From Spinacia oleracea (lineage: Eukaryota > Streptophyta > Magnoliopsida > Caryophyllales > Amaranthaceae): a stretch of 64,000 nucleotides of DNA. This document shows positions 35,056 through 47,589 of this stretch, in pieces. The notes under the pieces were generated by a model. That model did no database searches, was not told the origin of the DNA, and was given only the letters and a program-made list of their open reading frames with translations. The DNA lies in contig NC_079487.1 of NCBI RefSeq assembly GCF_020520425.1, forward strand, positions 130,098,385 to 130,162,384. The letters run 5' to 3'. The translations under genes and the position numbers were made by a program. Positions within the stretch are counted from its first letter, which is position 1; each line of letters starts with the position of its first letter.

Positions 35056-36183
35056 TTACTTGTACCCTTTTTTCCCGTGCTTCTTGACATGGTTTTGCAA
35101 GAATCCAATCCCCTTGAAAGCCTTTGAAATCTTCATCCCCATACTTAAATTCATCTTTCCAGCAGACAATTTCAAAGCTTGCAAACAACAAAACTTACCA
35201 TTATCATCATAATTATCATCATCCTCTTCATTACCCATAATTAAATCCTCCATTTTTTCTTCTCCCTTCTTCCCCTTCTTAGTACTCTCTTCCACCTTAT
35301 TAGTCTTAACCTTGTTTAACAACTCTGTTTCGTAAGTTTCCCATAACGAATCCATCCCTTCTTCGCCGCCGCGGCCGCCTCCACCATTAACAGATACATG
35401 ATTATTGCTCCCATTATGCCTCTCTTCAAAGAGCTTACACGCTAAAGTCCTCCTCCACTCTTTCTCCTTCCTCATTGACCCAAAACTCCCCATATTGGGT
35501 TGAGCACCAAGTGTTTGTGAAAATGTCTCACTGAACTTTTTATGATCATTAACCCTTAATGACCCACTTTTGGTTGATTTAATTGCCTCGGATCCCTTTT
35601 TTGTCTCTACTTTCTTTAACCCTTCTTCTTCTTTTACCTTCTCGGGGTTTGCGCCCACTTTCTCTCTCTCCCTCTCCATAGTCAAACTTTCACATTTCCC
35701 CCCTGTTCCTTTCCCCACATTCGAACCTTTTGCCTCGAAAAATTCATCTGGGTATTCTTGAATCTTCTCAATTTCAACTGGGGTTTCTTCGATTTTCTCA
35801 ATCTCAACTGGGTTTTCTTCAATTGTAGGGATTTCAAAGACAACCTTATAAACTTCAAACTCTTCAATAGGGGTTGATTTCCCACCTTCATCCTCCAAAT
35901 CAGGCTGTAAATTCTCCAAAAGGGAGTTGTAAGCAGTAGTTATCAATCCTTCTTTGGAATTGATGATGGAACTGAGTGGAATGAGAGTGGTGAGGAGAGA
36001 GAGAAGGAGAAGAGAAGTGGTGAAGAACAGAGGGGAGAGAAAAGATAAGAGCTTGAAGAGGTAAGGTGAGAAAAAGATCAAATAAGAGAAATAAAGTGGA
36101 TGTGATAGAATAAAAGAGCAAAAGATAGTGAAATTTGAAGATTTGTTGTTGAATTTGGTGCTTTGAAACCAAAATTCTTTCAT
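35056..36183 (-). CDS. Unknown plant protein with N-terminal membrane segments
   Basis: Intronless, 375 residues. Residues about 17-73 are strongly hydrophobic (FTIFCSFILSHPLYFSYLIF, then LFKLLSFLSPLFFTTSLLLL), giving two or three membrane spans or an anchor. A long acidic and lysine-rich region follows, with a duplicated ENPVEIEKIEETPVEIEKI. Near residue 240 is the conserved-looking block KEWRRTLACKLFEERHN, then GMDSLWETYE. The C-terminus, MKISKAFKGIGFLQNHVKKH plus GKKGYK, is basic. I recall similar motifs in uncharacterised plant proteins, some loosely labelled L34e-superfamily, but do not assign a function. The ATG at 36183 gives the full hydrophobic N-terminus. Codon structure and motif content support a real gene. 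Confidence 0.8.
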   Translation of the reverse strand: MKEFWFQSTKFNNKSSNFTIFCSFILSHPLYFSYLIFFSPYLFKLLSFLSPLFFTTSLLLLSLLTTLIPLSSIINSKEGLITTAYNSLLENLQPDLEDEGGKSTPIEEFEVYKVVFEIPTIEENPVEIEKIEETPVEIEKIQEYPDEFFEAKGSNVGKGTGGKCESLTMEREREKVGANPEKVKEEEGLKKVETKKGSEAIKSTKSGSLRVNDHKKFSETFSQTLGAQPNMGSFGSMRKEKEWRRTLACKLFEERHNGSNNHVSVNGGGGRGGEEGMDSLWETYETELLNKVKTNKVEESTKKGKKGEEKMEDLIMGNEEDDDNYDDNGKFCCLQALKLSAGKMNLSMGMKISKAFKGIGFLQNHVKKHGKKGYK

Positions 36184-36639
36184 TGTTATTGAAAATTTGG
36201 AGAAAAATATTTGGAAAAAAAGCAGAGTTGAACAATAGGGTGAAAATAAAGGGTGTTTAGATTATGTTTATGATATGATGGTTTTGGGCATTGAAAGAGA
36301 AGTAAGAATTGTGGAATGTGGCGTGAATAAAGGATGGAGAGTGGAGAGAGAGAGTGAGTGAGTGAGAAAAAAGGGAGGCAATGAAAAGTTGTTAAGTTGA
36401 TGATGTTATATTTGTAATTTTGTATGGTAGCTTATAACTACCATTTTTGGACCGTTTCTATTTGTAATTATCTCATTTACTTTTCATTATCTCTTTCATT
36501 GTAGATGGAATCTTTAAAGAATTACTCCTCCTATTTCTAATATGGAGTATGAAATTAAAGGTTATTGGTAAAAGTTTACCGTCAACATAGAAATATCAAT
36601 AAAAAAAACGGACGGAATATTGTTTTTTTTTTTTTTTGG
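36184..36639. other. Upstream DNA of the unknown membrane-protein gene
   Basis: GA-rich tract at 36290-36380 (GAGAGAGAGTGAGTGAGTGA), probably leader or promoter. Nothing else was recognised. Confidence 0.45.
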
Positions 36640-36812
36640 TTCTACTACGAGGAGTTTCCACCGCTTTCGGCGAAAGGACTAATCTCCCGCGGGAATTTGC
36701 AGGGGTATCTCGATGGGCAGCATCCCTTCCAGACTTCCAGTTGAGGTTTTTTCCATTCCCAAGGCTCGAAGCCGAGCTCATTAACCACTCATGTCAACCT
36801 CAATTGGTTGTG
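36640..36812 (-). mobile_element. SINE, minus orientation with poly(A)
   Basis: On the minus strand it starts near GGTTGACATGAGTGG (box A-like) and has GGCTTCGAGCCTTGG (box B-like). AAAAAACCTCAACTGG, GCCCATCGAGATACCCC and CGCCGAAAGCGGTGG follow, and it ends in a poly(A) seen as a T-run at 36622-36638. Same family as 9520-9740. Confidence 0.7.
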
Positions 36813-36850
36813 TAATCGTTTATGGATATAGGATAAGTAAAAAAAACATA

Positions 36851-37179
36851 CTCCCTCCGTCCCGGAATACTCGACCCGGTTTGACCGGCACAGAGTTCAA
36901 GAGACTTGAATTGACTTATTTAATTTAATAGGTAGTAGTTGATAGTGGGGTATTATTTTAATGTAGTTAGTGGGAAATGTGTAAAGGGGTGGGGTTGGGG
37001 GAGAGTAGGGGTTGAATTTTTAATTAGTTTTTGTATGGAGTAGGAGGTGGGTGGGATAATAGGGGGTGGAGTGAGAAATAATATAATATTGTTAGAATAT
37101 TTCCATTTTTAGAAACAGGTCAAGTATTAAGGGACGGCCCGATAAGGAAAACAGGTCAAGTATTCCGGGACGGAGGGAG
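36851..37179. mobile_element. Stowaway MITE
   Basis: CTCCCTCCGTCCCGGAATAC and GTATTCCGGGACGGAGGGAG form a perfect 20-bp inverted repeat, with TA on both sides. A second inner GTATTAAGGGACGG at about 37126 shows a duplicated terminus. 329 bp; the intact ends suggest recent activity. Confidence 0.9.
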
Positions 37180-37329
37180 TACTACTGTACGTTTGTACCT
37201 ATTAGTGTAAGAGTTGGCAAGGTAAAAAAGAATACAAAATGAAAGAGCTACAATGTCATCATCCTAGCTCATGGCTAATTTGCTAAGGCGATGGATCTCA
37301 ATGACCAAATTTACACTAAAAATAACCTA

Positions 37330-37411
37330 GTACGGAGTATGGTGTAAAAAAAAAGGTCGGTATTCCGGGAAAAATGTCAAACAGACACTATATTATGGGA
37401 CGGAGGGAGTA
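37330..37411. mobile_element. Stowaway end fragments
   Basis: GTCGGTATTCCGGGA and ATTATGGGACGGAGGGAG lie close together without opposite ends. They are remnants. Confidence 0.5.
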
Positions 37412-40400
37412 TTATTTAAAGACCAATCTTAAATGGTAGATAAATGAGCTTTGGATTGACCGAAAAAATTCCGGGTCTTTTGGACTGATTACTTAAAATG
37501 TAGTAGTTCATGAGGTATCTATGTTGGACAACGTATTATGCATAACCTAAGGTATAGTCTTTAGTGCATGTCTAATCTAGCTCCCTCAAAACACAAAAAT
37601 CTAGTACTACTACTAAGGAAGGGTGACATAAGGTGATATATCCTAGTACACTTGATAATAGTGCTACCACACAACTTGAACTGTATCGAGGTAATCAGAT
37701 TTTGTATGCGCCAATATAGATATAAGTATTTGTAATCACATTCTTATTGGATGGTTAAGATCTTCCTAAGTACATGGATCCTTTAATTGTGGCATATAAA
37801 TATAAATGTTTAATCACGAAATTCAACCATTGATTGTTTCAACGTATAAGTACAAAGACCATGTATATTCACCGGAAATTGATTTTGACATTCCTTGATG
37901 TGAGTAGATCGCATTTTCATGTGCTCTCAAAATGAGTATATTAAAACTACTATTTGGTGCACCATAATTACTTTTCATATTCACATGTATGTGTTTGGTA
38001 TAGTTCCTTTATTTCTATGAGTTTATAGCAGTTTCTATTTGCACACATGTTAAGAGAGAATGTAACTGAGATTGTGGGTTTGAAATAATGAAAATAGGTG
38101 CATCTAGAAAAATCATGATGTCATTGAATTATTGAATACGTACATACACGTAGGTACTTCTATAACTAAACTATGCTTGGCCTAGTGAAAATAAGAATTA
38201 TTAGAGGAAATTTGGAATCCGGCTATTACCCTTCTTCCCACTATGAAAGTGTCTAACAGTCTAAGCCACTTGTAACGTTCGAGACTCTAAGCCACATTGA
38301 CTCCAAAAAAATGGTCTTGTTAGACAATTTATCTTACCCACCTGAAAAAATATAGATACTTTTCTGGAGGATAGGAAAAGGGAAAAGTAAAAATAGTTTT
38401 ACTAGAAATGAAAGAAAGATGATTTGTAACCAATTTAAAGAAAAAAGGACGAAAACCTAAAACTAACCCAATAAAAAAAAAGGGAGTCCATAAGTTGAGT
38501 CTGTAGTGATAAACAAGAGATTTGATCTCAAAATCTTGATTACCATCTCAATATTTTAACCAACTAATTGAACTGGTTGACATCCTCGTACTAGATCTCA
38601 GGGTACTGAATATGATATATCATACTCAATTAGATTATGAACTTGAGCTTCGGAAATTTTGATTAATCATGTAAAAAATGAACAAGTAAATCAATAAGCA
38701 AAAGGCTTTAATAATTTGATATAAGTAGTTTGTAAGAATTAGGAGAGCTCATATTAGTAGCTTTAGATATGTAAGAAGGGCTGATTCGATATCATTTTTT
38801 ATACGAAGTATTTAGTTTCAAATATGGAAAACACATAAAATTGTTTCCAGTTTTTGTTGTTAACTTTCAAAACCAACATGATCAATATAGATTTATATAG
38901 GTATAAGTATTTTTTAATTCAATCTATATCATATGAAATGAAAAATCATAAACCAAAAAATATAAACTGATAGTGATACTGACCGGACCCTAGATAGTGT
39001 AGCGTACTGGTATTTGTTGTATTTCATGAACTCTTTTAATCTAGTGATAATGTTGATGAGCAACTGAATGTTTACCCTGCGTAAAAAAAAAAGGGTATGA
39101 AGATATTTTTTTTTTTTCCAGAAAAACAAATTCATGTTATTAATAGGTCCAAAATTTAGTACAACGTGAGATAGATTATGCAACCAACAGATTTGACATC
39201 CTAGCTAGATAGCTCAATCATGGAGGTGGTTAGGTGTCTAAAGCTTTTTGTTCATTCATGTCAAAGGAATCATGTCCGATAAAATAAAAACCAAATTGTT
39301 CTACGGAGTATATTTATAGTACCACATTTATCTTGGAGGTATTTTTGGTAATGTTGATGAGTACGGACTATGGAGCTTTTTTTTTTTTTTTTTTGGTGTA
39401 AATGACTGGAGAAGTATCAAGGACAATTCAAATTAGAAATGTGAGTGAAGAGATTTAAACCTGCGCACATTCTATCAGTTACAAGTTTACCATCACTGGA
39501 TCAAAATCTCGATGGTAAAGTTGATAAGTACGTGATAGTCAAAATTAGGATTATTTTGCGTTTAGGGTTGGGATCAATTTTCAATTTGAAACCCACAAAA
39601 AAAGTTCAAATTAACCATATTACTTTTTGTATAACACAAGTCACGTAATGCTTGAGTACAAATCTATGCGAAAGAGCATAATGTAAAATTAAAAACAAAA
39701 TTATATATGACGATGTTATGTAGAAGACCAACTTCTTACCAAATATTTCTACTTCCTAATAAAATATTTACACATTATCATCAAATAGTTATGTCAATAA
39801 TTATAATCAATTTTATAGTTATACATTTTAATCAAATAGTTACACTTTGTCACCATATAGAGTTTTTATTTTTTTAATGCTATCATCAATGGTCTTATGC
39901 GTATAACAGTCACATAGAAGACCTACCCATGTTAGTTACAACTAGAAAAATTACCAAGCTACTCTTAGTTCTTTTACTTATAGCAAGATTCTTAATAATT
40001 TCTCCTTGTTAGCTAACTATTTAGGTACACTTCTACCTATTTATAGGTAATTTGTTGAAAGCCAAAAGGAAAGTGAAGATTGATCATCACCAAAAAGGAA
40101 TTGCAGAACTGAGATGACTACAAAAGTGTTTGGGGTTTCAATTGAGTAGAAGAAGGATGAAAATGATGGAAGGATTTGGTGCTAAAAAGTGTTTGGTAAA
40201 GTTGACAAGATCAGAAGAAGGTTGCACATGGAAATTCAATAATAACGGGCCTTAATGACTATGACTCTGGTGCATGCTACTTGGTATGATTAATATTGGA
40301 GAGGGAACCCTAATGTTGTTCATATTTACCGCCCTTTTAGTTGGCAAATAAGGTGGTTAAACCTCAAATTGTAAGATTTTATCTCTTCATTTTAGGTTGA

Positions 40401-42266
40401 GTTCAATCCCCACTGGAAAAGCTTTGGGTTGAAATGTGACGTATAGTTATAGAACTTACTATAACAAACAAAGGGTTACCGACTTTGCCGGCCTATTTCG
40501 GCCAATTTTCAAGAAAGATTCCGGGTATTCTTTAAAAATAACGTAGCTCGAGCTTTTAACATTCAAAGAAATTACTCATTTTCCTAGCGATTCTGTTAAG
40601 GCCCCTGTTTTTATTAACGGTGACATCAAGGGCATCATTAACAAAGTATGGTTACTACACGTTTGTTATGTATACAATATACAACAAGTGTAGATTGATC
40701 ATTAGACGAAAATGAATGATTCACAAGTGACACAACTCACATTTCGTTACATCTAGCTATTAGCTATAAATATTTTGAAAATGTAACGGGGATCAAGTTT
40801 AAACAAAAATTTCGCATCAAGATGAATCTAATTGTTATTTTTATTTCAATAAGACGAGCAAAAAGTACAAAGCCATAAAGATAAATCTATTTATTAAGTT
40901 GAAAAATATACATAAAAAGAAACAAAATTTCTCAAAAATAAAATAAGAAGGAAAGTTAAACAAAAAGACTGATAAATTAAACACCTCAATCTAAGGCCAT
41001 CGAATAATTAGTTGAATTGGGAAGTGATAATTAAAAGGGGTAAAAATAAACAAGGGTAAAAGTCCTTCACACATGAAAAAGATTCTAAGCAAAATGGCTT
41101 GAGAAAATCACCCAACCACCAGGTGACCCACTCACTTACCAGTGTAACAAGACTTGGATAACACCATCCATCATCATCTTTTTGACAAACATCATTCATC
41201 TTTTGTGGTGGATGTCGACAATAATTAAAGTTCACTACTACAGTAGTCATTTTGAAACTTTGGAAACTTCGCGTTTTCATATTTTAGACCGTGTATGGTA
41301 CAACCGGTTGTACCTTACAAGATATTTTACATAACCTACTACACTGTCAAAGAAACTAAATAAGTTCATTTCTTTTTAATCATTTTCATTTTAAGCAGTA
41401 AAAAAATTGGTTATACCTCGACGTAAGATAGTCCATAAAAATTGCCTCTTACATGAATAAAATCACTTTTGAGTTTTGACAAATGAATGAAGCAGTTTTC
41501 CCCTCTTTATAAGATTTTAACCCCACCACGATTTGGTTTCGTAAAGTCGAAGGGATAATGGGAAACCAAGATGCGTTCAGTAACTTGCACCGTATTTGCA
41601 CGGCATACTCTGCAGCCTGCACCCATGCAACATTGCAACCGCGTTTCATCTTTTCTCTTCAGACTCCAGCAAGGCTCAGCCTGTTACAACACAAGTTGTA
41701 TTCTATAACAACTGCTACTCTTTAACCATTGCTACTTTTCCGAGGGTCGTTAATCGTTATACAATTGATGTTTTTATGGTACTTCTTCGGTCAGAATTAG
41801 TTATCACATTGTCTTAAAAAATCTCAATCTTTAATGCCTAAAAATATACAGGGCACATGATTTTGTAAAAGAACGCCTGTAAATTGCTTTTTAGATCTTC
41901 GCTTCATTCTCTCCCCAAACAAACACAGGTCTGGGGGCGGAGAGAAGAAACACCAATAAGGAATACTGTAATCAGACGGCTATTTTAGCTGTAATAGAAA
42001 GAGTGAAAGACACCACTTAGGAGTTGGAACCGTACAAAAACCAGATTTTCAAAATCAACAAATCTTCTCGAGGATTACAAGCTCAAAGGTGGCATTTACA
42101 CACAAGAACTTTTGCTTATAAGTAAAAGAGTCTGGGCAACACCCCTTAATTTCGTTCTACTCCATTGCTGATTCCATTTTCAAAGTTTTAATCGCTACAC
42201 AAGGAACAATTCACTATAGCTGTTACATCATGCTACCTTCGAATGATTGTCCACCAAGCTCAAAAC
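37412..42266. other. Long intergenic stretch, no gene seen
   Basis: AT-rich DNA without a supportable coding region. It holds weak SINE-like remnants: about 38478-38585 (minus), 39380-39520 (minus, with a T-run start) and 40340-40450 (plus, box B-like GTTGAGTTCAATCCCC). The right end, from about 41880, is probable 3' UTR of the 47-residue gene. Confidence 0.45.
41297..41314. repeat. Perfect 18-bp palindrome
   Basis: GGTACAACCGGTTGTACC. It resembles the palindromic ends at 31205-32290, so it may be an orphan terminus of such an element. Confidence 0.7.
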
Positions 42267-44907
42267 CTACTCATTCATCACAGGCTTGTTCTCATTGGCC
42301 TTGGGTCTCTGCTGATTGGGCTTGTGCTCCTCAGTTTTCCTACAAGTCCAAGTATATTTTCCACCGTAAGAAATTTATCAAAGTAATAAAGAAACACAGA
42401 TCTTAGTTAACAGTAATATTATAAAACAATATCAACTTTTTATTCAGACATCCTACAATTCCAGACAAAAAAAACATAAAAGTATTACTCCAAGTAAAAA
42501 ATTACGGAGTAGTATTCAAACTTAGAATACAAAAGAAGTGGTAAAATCAGAAACACTATGCGTTGTCTGGAAATATAGAGTGAAGACTAGATTTCAGCAA
42601 ATGATATCTATGCGTTGTCCCAAAGTTCTCCTACATTCCACTATTCACTATGCGTTGTCCCTTACATTTGGTAAAGATAGAACATCAGTCATAAACCAAC
42701 TTTTTTATCCTATTCCACCAGCAATCAGCTATGTAGTCATCATTACCTCAAGTATAATCTAGCCAAGCCATCCTATAGTAAATAGATTGACCCTCAAATG
42801 GGAGGGAACAAGCTAGTGCCTCAGCATAAAATGCTAAAAGCAAGCATACACAAAAGGTAAGGGATCCAGGACCTCAGAGTTCACACCACATTCATCCAGG
42901 AAGAACACACCTTATTCCACCTTTTACTGAAGAGCATAAAACAAGTTGGACTTGTTCCTGTCTCTCACACAATATATAGCTTTTCACAATCCACCAATGG
43001 AGATAATGGCAAATGTGAGCAAGCATTTCTTAATAGGTATGAAGATATCTCAATAGTTTCATAAGCATTTACTGACTCACACCAAAGCCCAAACCAGGCT
43101 TCTCCCCTGCATTCAACTTTCTCCACAACAGAAATTTTGAAGGGGCCAATGGCCGCGAGGAACATATATGAGTAAGAGTACATGATATATTTGAACCCTC
43201 TTACATGCCACAGATGACATACTTTGCATAGAACTAAAAAAAAATCTCGGACTTTGAGACTCTCATAGAGTTCCCAAAGTAGAAGTATGAGAACACGTCA
43301 AGGACCAATTCTTACTCAACACACTGGCGAGCAGTACATTGCTTACAAGTGCCTAATAAGAAAAAAGGAAAAAATACTACAGAAAGGCTCAGGGTTAAAA
43401 GTTGAAAGGCAAGAAAGTAAGATCTCTTCACTGGAAGGTTCCGAACAATACTAATGTTGGCTAAACAGGAGAGCTAAGCAATACTATGCAACCGCTGGTT
43501 AGCTTTATATCCAATAACATTAGTGATTAGACATTCTAAAACGTAAAGTAGGCTTCAAGCATCATGCCCAGAGTAAAAAATGCCTGAAATAATGTCACAC
43601 AATCTTGACAAGCAGCCACCTGGATTCCTTCCTAGGCCAAATTTGAGAATAATATAAACAATTGAATACAGATGATGGTCTGCCTAGTGTTGACTGGGCC
43701 GTCTTCGTTAAGATTTGTATCAACCAACACTTTGGCATTTTTAACAAGAAGAAGTTCAAGATTTGAAGAGTTGGAATGACTCGGGAATATAGAATGGTGT
43801 GATACCTTGCTTCCTTTCTGTGCAACAATGCTTTCAAAATCTAGGGAAGATCATGATAGACTCATTACTATTTCCTTCCCATTATTACCTAAAAACTACG
43901 ACTCTTTCACAGCCCACAACGCAAAAGGAGAAGTATTGAATTATAAAGTATCCAGTTTATTTCTGATCTTTTTATAGGCGGTGAAATCGAAGAGTATAAT
44001 TAACTACTCTCATGTCACTATAACACCTTGCATAAGATAGTTTCTACGCACTATTATTAACACAACTCTCAGCGTAACAAATGCCTCCGCATTAGTTAAA
44101 TAAAATTAAAAAGCACTATTACTCTGGTCCTTCATACCAAAATCTAAACCTTAGAACACATCAGCCATACTTTTAACACAAAAGAAGCCAACAAAAGTTT
44201 TGCCCAGCCGTGAACACAATCCACCAACATACAAAATATTAAGAAAAAAATTCCAGATAAATAAACATCACCATCACCAACACCACCATTAAAACCCATA
44301 CAGCATACTACAGCTTACAGGGCCCCTTCGCCCGCCTAACCGAGCCCCTAACCGACATGGGTGAAAAACCCAGCGAAAACAAGAAGTAACCATGTTTAAC
44401 ACCGTATCGAATCCAAACACTTCCGGCAAGCTACTAATTCCTATTTCAAGATACTTCATTAGTTCATTACCCATCCACTCAGCCACTCAGAAAGACGATT
44501 CACCCAGCATGCCTAATTTTAATGCTTGAATAGCTAATTAGTCAAACTTGACACAAGATGAACAACACATCGATTGGTTTGTTAAATTTTAACAAACTTT
44601 AAAATCACAAATAATGATTTTCTTTGTATAAAATAAACCCTAATTTTAGCATATCAATTCAATTTCTTACACATTTCAACCTACCAAAGTATCAAGCAAT
44701 CATAACTTCTTCATCCAAAAAATAATCAGGGATTAAAAAATAACTAATAGATATTAAGAAGCCAAAAGAAATGCAAAATATTTGAAATGAAAAGCAAAAA
44801 GAAGCTGAAAATCAATCAGGAGAGAGAGAGGGGTACCTCTTCTCAGCAGCTCCACCCTTCTGGCTGAGGAACGAACGGAAGAGATGTGAGTTAACGTCGT
44901 AAATCAT
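42267..44907 (-). CDS. Conserved small plant protein, 47 residues, split by a 2.5-kb intron
   Basis: Exon 1 is 44837-44907 and encodes MIYDVNSHLFRSFLSQKGG plus AAEK. Exon 2 is 42267-42339 and encodes KTEEHKPNQQRPKANENK plus PVMNE and a TAG. The join is phase 2, with donor AAGAG before GTACCC and acceptor ACTTGTAG. The product is 47 residues: a short hydrophobic helix-prone head (LFRSFLS) and a hydrophilic Lys/Glu/Gln tail. I recall a widespread plant family with the same MIYDVNSPLFRSFLSQKG start and NENKPV tail, but not its function. The 2,497-bp intron is over 17 times the coding length. The leader lies at 44908-45010. Confidence 0.8.
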
Positions 44908-45230
44908 TGTGTGCGGTTTGTTAAGCTGTTCTTCGGAAACCCTAGACTGCGATTTTCTCTCTTCTCTATGAACCCAGAAAATTCGATAAATTTGCGGTAA
45001 GGATTTTGCAGGGTTGGGCGAGGAGATTTTATAGTGGTGTGTTTATTTTAGTCGGTTTAGATATTCGGGTTGGATCAATTGGTTGGCCAATTCTATCAGA
45101 GTTGGGCTTTTAACATTAGCCCAAGCCACCCAATTTTTATTTTTATTTATTGTTGTTTTAGGAATGGAAATCAGACTACAACTTGAAAGTTGAAACATAC
45201 GGAGTACTTCGGATTAATCATTAACCACTG

Positions 45231-46096
45231 GAGTCTAGAGGTGTTCACCGGAACAAACCCGGACCAGATCGGATCGAAAATCGAAATTTTGACAATGGGT
45301 TGTTTGGTAATTGATTTTTTGTTGGCTTTTTCATTGACTTTTGTCTTTTGGCTTTTTCATGTGGTCAAACAACCAATATACAGTAGATGTTTGGTAAGTT
45401 GGCTTTTTCCTTGGCAAAAAGCCGGCTTTCCGCCAAAATCCAAAAGCTAGTAAGAGTAGCTTTTTACATTGGTTGTTGGCCTTTTCATTTTACTAAGTAT
45501 ATTTTATGATACAGCTAGTAGTCAACAGCCAACTTTACTGAATACATTTTTAGAAAATCTACAGTCAAACATCCAACATAAAAAGCCAACACAAACAACC
45601 AGTCAAACAAGCCAAGTAAAACAGCCACCAACCAACAGCCAATTGCCAAACAGGGGCAATGTAAAATCCGTAGACCAGATCAGATATCCTTGGACCGGAC
45701 CCGGCCACACCGAAAAATACCGACCAGACCGGTTTGGATCGGTTATAGATTTATTTTTATATTTTCTACAACATACGATAAAAAATGAAAAATATAATAT
45801 AGAAAACTAATTGCTTTAACTTTTGAAAAAGATAAAATTAAATATCTTATAATATAGTACTACAATATTTGCAACATATAGAAGGAGGAAGTTAACTTTT
45901 TAAATAGCTTATACTTTACGAAGTATTTTTTTAAGGAAAAACCGGTCCGGTCCTAAATCCGATTTTAAAGGAATTTGGACTAGACCGGCCAGGGACTGGA
46001 AAACAATATTTCTTGACCTGGAGAACAGACTGGTTGTCTCCGGTCCGGTCCGAGGTTGGTCCGGTCCGATCCAAACCAGTTTCTGCACACCCCTAC
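45231..46096. mobile_element. TIR element with TAACCACTG target duplication
   Basis: TAACCACTG occurs at 45222-45230 and 46097-46105. The left end has TAGAGGTGTTCACCGG and the right end TGCACACCCCTA, imperfect inverted repeats. The interior has GGTCCGGTCCGATCC and its partner CCGGACCAGATCGGATC. Probably hAT- or Mutator-related. A second element is nested inside. Old, to judge by the poor terminal repeats. Confidence 0.65.
45297..45656. mobile_element. Nested TIR MITE
   Basis: GGGTTGTTTGGTAATTG and CAATTGCCAAACAGGGG are inverted repeats with CAAT on both sides. The interior has mirrored AAAAGCC/GGCTTTTT and CCAACA/TGTTGG phrases. It lies wholly inside the element at 45231-46096. Confidence 0.7.
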
Positions 46097-46815
46097 TAAC
46101 CACTGTGTAGCTCGGGCTATACTCGATTGCTACTTTAAAATAGTTAACATTAAAATTCTAGATTTTTAAAAATGTAGATTAAGTTCATAAACTACACATG
46201 CACAATTATACACTACATCATTTAAAATGACATCTAATTTTCCAATAAACCGTCTTACAATTTATTTTAATTTTCTTTCTCTTGTTGAACTAAGTGATTA
46301 AAATTAATGTAAACCGATTAGATATAACATGGTATTTTAATCTTTGATGCTTGCTAATGAGACTCAAGACAACATATCTCTTTATAATTGTCCTAATTCG
46401 TTTTTCATTTCTTTCGAATTAATTTGAAAATTTTGAAAAACGATATTACTTCAATGGAGCACACAAAAAGGTGACGGAATGAGTAATAAATAAGGGCAAC
46501 GGCGCAACAGTTGAGTTAGAGGTGGGAGGCATTATCTCCACGCGCTTGTATGGCTGAACGCGCAGTGGATCATACCAAGTATTTATATAATTATATGAAC
46601 TCGTCGGTGGCCGTGTTACGTTCTTCCAGGCTCCCTTGTATTATTGGGTCTTTTAATTTGTAGGAATATTACATTTTGTTTTTTATGTTCTTAGCTACCC
46701 ACCCTTTACCAAACTATTGTACTATCCATTGATGTTATTGCCTTACATTAAATTTACACATTCAACATATTTATATTTGCAAATGATCACATGGTCCTTT
46801 CTTTCTATCTAATAA

Positions 46816-47589
46816 CTAGTATTTGAGCCTCGTGCAATGCACGGGAGCATTCTTAAGGTGTTATACGAACTTTTATTGCCAACATACAATAACTTTAGGT
46901 ATTATGATATAAATATATAATTAAATAGAACAACATTTATATATTTAGGATTATTAATAAATTAATCTAACAACATTTAGAAGGAACAATCAACGATAGT
47001 GATATATAATATGATGTCAATAGAAAAACAAACAGTTAATAAAATAATCATAATATATACATTGACGAAAAATCAAACTTAGCCATAAAAATAAGAAAAA
47101 GAATAGACACACAAAGTAAAACACACATTACCTCTGCAAATGGTATAATGATATAGAGTGATTGTGTAAGTGATACAACGAAAATGATTGTTAGTCAAAT
47201 TATTTGTAAGAGGGTGCATGGAAGATGAGAGGTTGATGAAGAAGGTGTTTAGTTTCTTATAATTTTTTTTGAGTTAATTTTTTTTTTTTTTAAAAAAAAC
47301 TATTAACTCATAAATGCTAATGTTTATTGTTATTGTTATGAAATATTAATAACAATGTAAGTTAGCTCATTGAGTTTTGATTATTTATTTTTAGTTGTGT
47401 ATTTTAGGTTTTTTTTATGGGAAGTCTTTAGGATTTTCCTTCTTTTAATACAAGTACACATTGATATTGATGTCTTTTTAGTTTTCTATTTTAAGTATGA
47501 AAAAAAAGGAAAAAAATGAGAGATTAATGAGGTGAGGACACATGTCTCATTATCACCTATAGTTTTAGTTTTTAAATGCTAGGTATAGA
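46816..47589 (-). mobile_element. Helitron, minus orientation
   Basis: Read on the minus strand it starts TCTATACCTAGCATTTAAAA, preceded by A. It ends CCCGTGCATTGCACG, then GGCTCAAATACTAG before T. The 3' end is strong. The 5' end is chosen by the TC start and A^T rule and is less sure. Confidence 0.65.

Noticed and set aside
38478-38585. Possible SINE on the minus strand
   Set aside because: Box A- and box B-like phrases exist but there is no tail or target duplication. Mentioned only as a remnant.
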